From Clostridia bacterium (GTDB taxonomy: Bacteria; Bacillota_A; Clostridia; Christensenellales; Borkfalkiaceae), in NCBI GenBank assembly GCA_017507595.1, contig JAFWAM010000119.1:1-5155 (forward strand): DNA of 5,155 nucleotides, in the 5' to 3' direction. Made by a program: the position numbers and the translations under genes. Below the pieces are notes generated by a model. That model made no database searches. It was not told the origin of the DNA and was given only the letters and a program-made list of their open reading frames with translations. Positions 1 through 3,864 of this stretch are shown here, piece after piece; the stretch's first letter is position 1; each line of letters begins with the position of its first letter.

Positions 1-315
1 AGTCAAGCCGATAGACTCACACGTTGGTTCAATTGCTTCATCAATCACAACCGTATGCACGTGGTCAACCGTGATATCTAACCCACAATTTTTACAAACG
101 TTATTTTCTAAAACGTGACCAAGTGCAGGTATTTCTTTTTCGGTTTCCTTACCGCAAGGGCAATACCCGTACATAATACCGCTATACTCGCAAGTGGCTT
201 CTTTTGTAACGATAAACTGGTATTCGTGCACGTGCCCGCAAGCAGTTAGCATTGCGGTGAGCAATAGCGTACACAAAGCACATAAGATTACCAAAACTAC
301 CTTGATTTTCCGCAT
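1..315 (-). CDS. Cysteine-rich surface lipoprotein, N-terminal part (runs off left edge)
   Basis: The frame is open for 105 codons from an ATG at 315-313 to the window edge. An AGGAGA ribosome binding site lies seven bases upstream. Residues 1-26 form a lipoprotein signal peptide: charged MRKIK start, hydrophobic core, and lipobox LTAC with Cys26 as the predicted lipidated residue. The mature part begins with a histidine-rich GHVHEY. It then shows paired cysteines (CPCG at 52-55, CKNC at 74-77) around an EIPALGH motif (61-67), and a second HVH module followed by EPTCESIGLT (96-105). This cysteine/PALGH module is familiar from repeated segments of secreted Clostridia proteins, where several copies often precede leucine-rich repeats or other surface domains. 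The cysteine pairs could bind metal or form disulfides. The function is unknown. More modules are expected beyond the edge. The signal peptide is confident and the family link moderately so. Confidence 0.82.
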   Translation of the reverse strand, partial: MRKIKVVLVILCALCTLLLTAMLTACGHVHEYQFIVTKEATCEYSGIMYGYCPCGKETEKEIPALGHVLENNVCKNCGLDITVDHVHTVVIDEAIEPTCESIGLT

Positions 316-439
316 AATTAATCTCCTAAAAAGTTTTTTATCAATAAATACGCCAAGGCTTATGCTTAAACGTAATAAGTATAGCGAATGGGGATATCAG
401 AAATTGATAATGCACAATTTTTATTTATAAATTTTTAAA

Positions 440-468
440 AAAATATAGGTATTTTTAAAATATGTCAA
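440..468 (-). promoter_or_regulatory. Promoter of the cysteine-rich lipoprotein gene
   Basis: On the minus strand a perfect -35 box TTGACA (468-463) is followed after 17 bases by TATTTT (445-440); a 15-base spacing to TATATT (447-442) is the alternative. It lies just downstream of the terminator of the candidate RNA, so the lipoprotein gene need not depend on that transcript. The predicted start near 433 gives an AT-rich leader of about 118 bases in which I see no clear structure. Confidence 0.6.
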
Positions 469-478
469 TCCCGAACAT

Positions 479-512
479 AAAAAAGTGCCGTTTACCAAAC
501 GATAAACAGCAC
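479..512 (-). terminator. Intrinsic terminator of the candidate small RNA
   Basis: On the minus strand GTGCTGTTTA (512-503) pairs with TAAACGGCAC (494-485) across an 8-nt loop, followed by six U (484-479). The single U-G pair is an A-C mismatch on the other strand, so the terminator works best leftward. Its 5' arm can also pair with the sequence before it (533-521), giving a competing hairpin. Confidence 0.8.
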
Positions 513-653
513 CCAGCAAAGTGCATCTTATCGCTTAGCTGCGACACCAAATTTAAACAAATAACCTTAACGAAAAAGATTTTTCTGTAATGCGAAAAAG
601 GTACACTTACGCCCTAAGTATACAATTTCGTTAAGTTATCAAATTTGGTTCGC
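479..653 (-). ncRNA. Candidate structured small RNA, unassigned family (about 175 nt)
   Basis: Read on the minus strand, a stem system starts exactly where the upstream promoter predicts +1. P1 pairs 653-641 with 554-541 (13 pairs, one bulged G at 545). P2 pairs 639-626 with 575-561 (14 pairs, one bulged G at 566). Two hairpins fill the junction: 623-601 (9-bp stem, loop GGGCG) and 599-580 (6-bp stem, 8-nt loop). A terminator hairpin (512-485) and six U residues end the RNA. The non-Watson-Crick pairs at 620/604 and in the terminator are G-U on the minus strand but would be A-C on the plus strand, which supports this orientation. No open frame of note lies inside. I do not recognise 6S RNA, tmRNA, RNase P, SRP, a T-box or a common riboswitch core. 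It could be a trans-acting RNA or a regulatory leader for the lipoprotein gene. Confidence 0.6.
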
Positions 654-659
654 AAGTTT

Positions 660-688
660 ATTGTATCACCATTACCAAAATATAGCAA
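660..688 (-). promoter_or_regulatory. Promoter of the candidate small RNA
   Basis: On the minus strand TTGCTA (688-683) and TACAAT (665-660) are separated by exactly 17 bases. The predicted start, about seven bases past the -10 box, falls at G653, the first paired base of the RNA's outer stem. The match between promoter and fold is independent support for both. Confidence 0.65.
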
Positions 689-790
689 GTAAATTTAAAA
701 ATTATTCCTAAACTTTTACTAAAGCAAAAAGTCTTAATTATATTTAAAATGGCTTGGGGCTTTTAAATGCAAGCAACCAACTGACCTAAG
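689..790. other. AT-rich spacer without recognisable gene
   Basis: No start codon with a ribosome binding site and no convincing frame is seen. GGGCTT (757-762) can pair with AAGCCC (788-793), which may mark the outer edge of the neighbouring hairpin array, but the pairing is too short to be sure. Confidence 0.4.
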
Positions 791-921
791 CCCACCAAAG
801 GTGGATTTCACCTTGCGTAAGCAAAATTTCATCGCGTGCGCATACCGCTTGCGGTATATTGCGTCATTCGTCGTGCCGCTCGACGAATAGCAAATTTCAT
901 CCGTCGCAAGACGGATTTAGC
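791..921. repeat. Array of short hairpins separated by ATTTCATC-like units
   Basis: Five small palindromes follow each other: CCACC-AAA-GGTGG (792-804), TTGC-GTAA-GCAA (813-824), ATACCGC-TT-GCGGTAT (842-857), ATTCGTCG with its complement CGACGAAT (866-888, 7-nt loop), and ATCCGTC-GCAA-GACGGAT (899-916). Between them recurs ATTTCACC (805-812), ATTTCATC (826-833) and ATTTCATC (894-901), with a degraded ATTTAGC at 915-921. The stems differ in sequence while the linker is kept. There is no open frame. This resembles a palindromic intergenic repeat family of the REP type; whether it is mobile cannot be judged from one copy. It is not a CRISPR array, since the spacing is irregular and the kept unit is only 8 bp. 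Confidence 0.6.
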
Positions 922-925
922 TAGC

Positions 926-954
926 AAAAAAGCACACCAAAAAGCGTGCTTTTT
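926..954. terminator. Bidirectional hairpin with A and T runs
   Basis: AAAAAGCAC (927-935) pairs with GTGCTTTTT (946-954) across a 10-nt loop. It could terminate transcription from either side. No plus-strand gene ends here, so it most likely backs up the LRR gene terminator 33 bases upstream in the minus direction. Confidence 0.55.
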
Positions 955-960
955 ATCATT

Positions 961-999
961 TAACGGGCTTATAGCCTGACTTTTATAAAAAAGACGACC
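961..999 (-). repeat. 39-bp direct repeat, copy 1 (after the LRR gene)
   Basis: This sequence is identical over all 39 bases to 2566-2604. It contains a small palindrome (GGCT-TAT-AGCC, 966-976), a TTTTATAAAA core, and AAGACGACC, the distal arm of the terminator of the upstream minus-strand gene. Identity ends abruptly on both sides. Confidence 0.9.
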
Positions 1000-1016
1000 T
1001 TGGAAAAGGCCGCCTT
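987..1016 (-). terminator. Intrinsic terminator of the LRR lipoprotein gene
   Basis: On the minus strand AAGGCGGCCTT (1016-1006) pairs with AAGGTCGTCTT (1001-991) over a TTCC loop, followed by U residues down to 987. The stem begins eight bases after the stop codon. Its two G-U pairs would be A-C mismatches on the plus strand, so it is built for leftward transcription. Confidence 0.85.
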
Positions 1017-1023
1017 TTTTTGC

Positions 1024-2256
1024 TTATTTTTTATACAAATAATATTTGCCGTCATTTTTCTTAAGGGCTGAAGCCATTTGAGAGGAGTTTGATACGTCTA
1101 ATGCTTCGCCACCCGTTTTGTTGTCAAAATCACTTTGGCTTAAAGTCTTATACCAGTTTGAAGGGTCATTAAAGACAATAGCTTCAAGCTTGGCGCAGTC
1201 GGTAAAGGCGTAATTGCCTACTGCGGTTAAAGCCTTGGGCAAGGTTATCTGAGTAATGGCATAACATTCCCTAAATGCGCTTGCACCAATAGCTGTAACG
1301 GTGTCCGGAATTTGAATACTATTTAAAATCGTACATTTTCTGAAGGCTGATGGGCCTATTTCCGTCAAACCCTTTGGCAGGGTTATATTCATAAGGCTGC
1401 TGCAGTAATAAAACGCGCCCTCGCCTATCTTTCCGCCAAAGACGTTTACCGACTTTAATAATACGGGAACGTAATTTGAGTTTTGAGAATACATGCCCGC
1501 ACCAAAAACATATCCCAAAAATCCGTTTTTAGTATCATTTGGGTTGCCGCCGAGAAAGGGTACGCTTAAGCTTGCCAAATTTTTGCAATTATATAAGGCG
1601 CCTGCACCTATTTCAGTTACCCCCGCAGGGATGGTCAGCTCGGTCAAGCCGCTGCAATAGTGGAATGCCTTTTCACCCACCGTCTTAACCCCGTCGTGAA
1701 GAACTATTGAGGTAAGGTTTGTGCAGTAATAAAAAGCGTTATCATCAATATTTTCGCCGCCGGTGATTTCAACGGTCCTTAGCCTCTGCTGGACGACAGA
1801 AGAGTTTTGCATATAACTTTTTGCCCCAAACACGTGGCCGAAATAAGTTGCCCCCGTGCCTTCTGCCGACTCCCCTACGAAAGGCAAAACTATTTTCTGA
1901 AGATTAAGACATCCCGTAAAAGCTCCGTTTTGGATTTTTGTTACGCTTTTGGGAACGTTTATCTCAACGATTTCCTCAATAGCAGGGTTGGTTTGACCTG
2001 AAAACGCGCCGCTTGCGATTTCAATTACGGGCTTGCCCTTGTATTTTTCAGGTACATTAATTACGGTTACGCCCGTTAAGGCAGTTGCATCAACACCAAT
2101 AACACGGTAACCCGCAACACTTGAAGAGTTGCTTTCATAAACCTCCTCAAACAAAAAAATGCTGTCTTCCTCCTCTGCGCCGCCACCGCAAGCCATAAGA
2201 CCTGAAAGAGTGATTGCGAGGATAAGACTTAAAAGCACAACTAAAAGCTTTTTCAT
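1024..2256 (-). CDS. BspA-like leucine-rich repeat lipoprotein
   Basis: The 410-residue protein starts at an ATG with a strong GAGGAGG ribosome binding site (2270-2264), seven bases away. Residues 1-23 are a lipoprotein signal peptide with lipobox LMAC (Cys23). A glycine- and acid-rich linker follows, then LRR_5 (BspA-type) repeats from about 65 to 360. The repeat signature A-F-x-x-C, ending each solenoid turn, recurs at about 84, 112, 174, 197, 220, 281, 305, 328 and 350 (AFYYC, AFHYC, AFRKC, AFREC, AFTDC). Two longer turns, about 125-175 and 233-281, each contain a (H/Y)VFGA...QNS motif, showing internal duplication. The last 50 residues (NWYKT... to YYLYKK) form a short capping region. Such proteins are anchored outside the membrane and in some bacteria take part in adhesion, but the ligand here is unknown. 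The gene has its own promoter and terminator and is bracketed by 39-bp direct repeats. Confidence 0.93.
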   Translation of the reverse strand: MKKLLVVLLSLILAITLSGLMACGGGAEEEDSIFLFEEVYESNSSSVAGYRVIGVDATALTGVTVINVPEKYKGKPVIEIASGAFSGQTNPAIEEIVEINVPKSVTKIQNGAFTGCLNLQKIVLPFVGESAEGTGATYFGHVFGAKSYMQNSSVVQQRLRTVEITGGENIDDNAFYYCTNLTSIVLHDGVKTVGEKAFHYCSGLTELTIPAGVTEIGAGALYNCKNLASLSVPFLGGNPNDTKNGFLGYVFGAGMYSQNSNYVPVLLKSVNVFGGKIGEGAFYYCSSLMNITLPKGLTEIGPSAFRKCTILNSIQIPDTVTAIGASAFRECYAITQITLPKALTAVGNYAFTDCAKLEAIVFNDPSNWYKTLSQSDFDNKTGGEALDVSNSSQMASALKKNDGKYYLYKK

Positions 2257-2367
2257 ATTACTACCTCCTCAATTTGAAAAAATCAAAACGATACGGTGGC
2301 CACGGTACGGCAAAAAGCGCGGGTCGAAAGTTAACCAGCAAAGCCACCATCTTGTTTTTCATTTTTC
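2257..2367 (-). promoter_or_regulatory. Leader (5' UTR) of the LRR lipoprotein mRNA
   Basis: About 110 bases separate the predicted transcription start from the start codon, longer than the usual 30-50. GGTGGC and GCCACC arms (2348-2343 with 2300-2295 on the minus strand) close a loop of about 42 nt, extended by three pairs beyond a two-base bulge (2351-2349 with 2292-2290). I recognise no known riboswitch core, and a control role is only possible. Confidence 0.4.
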
Positions 2368-2373
2368 ATCAAT

Positions 2374-2403
2374 ATAATATCACACGTTAACTTTTTCAGT
2401 CAA
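2374..2403 (-). promoter_or_regulatory. Promoter of the LRR lipoprotein gene
   Basis: The minus strand reads TTGACT (2403-2398), an 18-base spacer, then TATTAT (2379-2374), preceded by the extended -10 element TG plus one base. This fits a housekeeping sigma factor. Transcription should start near 2367. Confidence 0.75.
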
Positions 2404-2565
2404 TAAATTTATACTGCAAAAAACAAAAAAACAAGCGTCATTATTTTGCAATATGAAGTAGCAACAAATCTCATAACGACCGACCTTCAGGCGGACAAGG
2501 CGCCATATTGTATCAGGCGCATTACGCCCCTTTTCGGCCTTGAAAACACTTTAAAAAATAACGAA
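2404..2565. other. Intergenic spacer with small palindromes, no gene seen
   Basis: No credible frame is present. GGCGCC (2499-2504) and GGCGC (2516-2520) can pair with each other, or the second can form GGCG-CATTA-CGCC (2516-2528), so two small folds compete. CAATATG (2449-2455) is the inverse complement of CATATTG (2504-2510). These could form a weak larger fold, but none has the promoter and terminator support that the RNA at 479-653 has. Confidence 0.35.
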
Positions 2566-2604
2566 TAACGGGCTTATAGCCTGACTTTTATAAAAAAGAC
2601 GACC
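2566..2604 (-). repeat. 39-bp direct repeat, copy 2 (after the nitroreductase gene)
   Basis: It is an exact match to 961-999, in the same orientation and the same place relative to the gene: the distal arm of the terminator plus about 30 bases beyond. The proximal terminator arm and the flanking sequence differ between the two sites. The start-to-start distance is 1605 bases and spans the whole LRR gene with its promoter. Confidence 0.9.
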
Positions 2605-2618
2605 CTTTTACGGGTCGT
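2592..2618 (-). terminator. Intrinsic terminator of the nitroreductase gene
   Basis: On the minus strand ACGACCC (2618-2612) pairs with GGGTCGT (2605-2599) over a 6-nt loop, followed by C and six U (2597-2592). It starts 13 bases after the stop codon. The distal arm and U-run belong to the 39-bp repeat. Confidence 0.85.
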
Positions 2619-2631
2619 TTTTAAATTGCTT

Positions 2632-3129
2632 TTATTTGGTTAAATAACGTATCCTTGATTGGTCAAAGCGATCCTGTTGGGGCTTTTTTTCCGCAGGGTG
2701 ACCGACGGCAATAAGACAAAAGGGCGCGCAGCCTTCAATGGGCATAAACCTTTCCTCAATGAGGGCCATTCTCTCCTCGTTGGGGGCAACGCCCATCCAC
2801 ACGGCGCCAAGGCCCATATCGTCTGCCTGAAGCAGAATATTTTCCGTACAGGCGGCCATGTCCTGTAAAACGTAGGTTGGGGAGGTCAACCCTTCCTTAT
2901 GATAATATAAAGCTATTGCCATGGGGGCGGTTTTTAAGCTTCTGAAGTTAGGCGCCACCGTGCTTAAGGCCTCAAGACGGGCCTTATCGGTAATGACAAG
3001 GAACTCCCACGGCTGCTGATTTCTTGCAGACGGTGCCTGCATTGCCGCCCTTAAAAGCTCTGTTATCAAAGCCCCGTCAACGGGCTTTTTAGAAAACTCT
3101 CTTACGCTTACTCTTGAAAAAATACCCAT
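2632..3129 (-). CDS. Nitroreductase-family flavoprotein
   Basis: This 165-residue protein belongs to the FMN-dependent nitroreductase fold and is close to the usual length of its small members. Family landmarks occur in order. RVSVREF (6-12) and APSARNQQPWEF (32-43) are the phosphate- and flavin-contacting N-terminal motifs. QDMAACTENILLQADDMGLGAVWMG (89-113) covers the dimer-interface helix and the G-L-G-x-x-W turn. IAVGHPAEKKP (140-150) and a late Arg-rich tail complete the FMN site. Members reduce nitro groups, quinones or other electrophiles with NAD(P)H, probably as cytoplasmic homodimers; the natural substrate cannot be read from sequence. A TCTCCTT block (3136-3142, AAGGAGA on the coding strand) six bases upstream fixes the start. 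No signal peptide is seen. The gene is transcribed alone, divergently from the sigma-factor operon. Confidence 0.93.
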   Translation of the reverse strand: MGIFSRVSVREFSKKPVDGALITELLRAAMQAPSARNQQPWEFLVITDKARLEALSTVAPNFRSLKTAPMAIALYYHKEGLTSPTYVLQDMAACTENILLQADDMGLGAVWMGVAPNEERMALIEERFMPIEGCAPFCLIAVGHPAEKKPQQDRFDQSRIRYLTK

Positions 3130-3162
3130 AAAATATCTCCTTATTGGTTATCCTTTTTTATT

Positions 3163-3192
3163 ATTATACCACGAATGGCTCAAATTTGTATA
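3163..3192 (-). promoter_or_regulatory. Promoter of the nitroreductase gene
   Basis: A perfect TATAAT (3168-3163, minus strand) is preceded by TGG, an extended -10 element. The best -35 candidate, TATACA (3192-3187) at 18 bases, is weak, as is common for extended -10 promoters. The start would be near 3156, leaving a short leader of about 26 bases. Confidence 0.6.
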
Positions 3193-3210
3193 AAATTTTG
3201 CCTTTGGATA

Positions 3211-3239
3211 TTGCAAATGCTCACAAATTTTTATATAAT
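3211..3239 (+). promoter_or_regulatory. Promoter of the sigma factor / beta-propeller operon
   Basis: TTGCAA (3211-3216) and a perfect TATAAT (3234-3239) are separated by the ideal 17 bases. Transcription should begin near 3246. It looks like a housekeeping promoter, not one recognised by an alternative sigma factor, so I see no sign of self-activation. It lies back to back with the nitroreductase promoter; the two -35 regions are about 20 bases apart. Confidence 0.7.
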
Positions 3240-3265
3240 AATTGTAACCTTTACCAAAAAATACC

Positions 3266-3286
3266 TGTCCTTATTTGTGAAGGGCA
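3266..3286 (+). promoter_or_regulatory. Hairpin in the leader of the sigma-factor mRNA
   Basis: TGTCCTT (3266-3272) pairs with AAGGGCA (3280-3286) over a 7-nt loop, including one U-G pair. It ends 14 bases before the ribosome binding site and has no U-run, so it is not a terminator. It may shield the leader or mean nothing. Confidence 0.35.
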
Positions 3287-3300
3287 AAAATTTGTGCAAA

Positions 3301-3305
3301 AGGAG
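3301..3305 (+). promoter_or_regulatory. Ribosome binding site that sets the GTG start of the sigma factor
   Basis: AGGAG, within AAAAGGAG, stands seven bases before the GTG at 3313. The in-frame ATG at 3175 has no such site and lies upstream of the predicted transcription start, so GTG is preferred. Confidence 0.8.
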
Positions 3306-3312
3306 CATTCTT

Positions 3313-3864
3313 GTGGACGATCAAGGGATAATAGATCTTTATTTTGACCGCAACCAGCAGGCCATTGAAGAAACCATGTCAAAATACGGCGGAGCAATTT
3401 TCTCCCTGTCCTTTAACATGCTGAAAAACCGGTCTGACGCGGAGGAATGCGAGCTTGACACCTATCAGAACCTTTGGCTTGCCATCCCCCCTACCCGTCC
3501 TTATTATTTTAAAGGCTTTATCCTTAAAACCACAAGAAATCTTGCCCTTAACCGCATCAACAAAGGCCTCACCAAAAAGCGCAACGCAAAAATAGTTGCC
3601 GTTGAAAAGGAATTTTTAGAGGCCCTGCCCCAAAACCTGCCCCCACTTGAGGATCAGCTTGCCCTGAAAGAGATCTTCGACGGATTTTTAAAGGGCCTTG
3701 ACAAGGTCACACGCATACTTTTCGTCCAGCGGTACTGGTATGCCCTTACCGTAAAAGAAATTGCAAAAAATCTTGACCTTTCGGTGGCCAACGTCAAAAC
3801 CAAGCTGTCAAGGACGCGGGCAAAGCTTAAAGAGTATTTATTAAAGGAAGGTATTACCCTATGA
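3313..3864 (+). CDS. Sigma-70 family RNA polymerase sigma factor (ECF-like)
   Basis: From the GTG start the protein has 183 residues, normal for a two-domain sigma factor of the extracytoplasmic-function type. Region 2 spans about 6-83. It includes the IIDLYFDRNQQAI core-binding start, YGGAIFSLSFNMLKNRSDAEEC (25-46) and the LNRINK end, with the DAEE and DTYQNLW motifs (49-55) typical of the family. A short linker (85-110) leads to region 4 (about 112-178), with a helix-turn-helix at 146-169 (TVKEIAKNLDLSVANVKTKL) that should read the -35 element. The same frame is open back to 3175, but that extension has no similarity to the family and precedes the promoter. The stop overlaps the next start (ATGA at 3861-3864), so the two genes are translationally coupled. 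Target genes are unknown. Confidence 0.92.
   Translation: MDDQGIIDLYFDRNQQAIEETMSKYGGAIFSLSFNMLKNRSDAEECELDTYQNLWLAIPPTRPYYFKGFILKTTRNLALNRINKGLTKKRNAKIVAVEKEFLEALPQNLPPLEDQLALKEIFDGFLKGLDKVTRILFVQRYWYALTVKEIAKNLDLSVANVKTKLSRTRAKLKEYLLKEGITL

Noticed and set aside
194..430. Plus-strand open frame of 78 codons
   Set aside because: It lies mostly antisense to the lipoprotein signal-peptide region, has no ribosome binding site, and its protein resembles nothing; the minus-strand gene explains the region.
479..653. 6S RNA, T-box leader or c-di-GMP/SAM riboswitch
   Set aside because: The length fits 6S RNA, but the AT-rich stems and three-way junction do not look like its single bubble-bearing hairpin. 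The T-box AGGGUGG core and the SAM or c-di-GMP core motifs are absent.
791..921. CRISPR array
   Set aside because: The repeated unit is only 8 bp, spacing is irregular (13 and 60 bases between units), and the intervals are palindromes, not unique spacers.
2261..2362. 33-codon frame in the LRR leader (minus strand) ending four bases before the gene start
   Set aside because: It has no ribosome binding site and its ATG is about five bases from the predicted transcription start. An open run this short is expected by chance.
961..2604. Insertion sequence or composite transposon formed by the 39-bp repeats
   Set aside because: There is no transposase between the repeats, the repeats are direct and have no terminal inverted ends, and no target-site duplication is visible.
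3144..3347. Plus-strand frame overlapping the sigma start
   Set aside because: It is out of frame with the recognisable sigma factor, begins before the promoter and has no family features.
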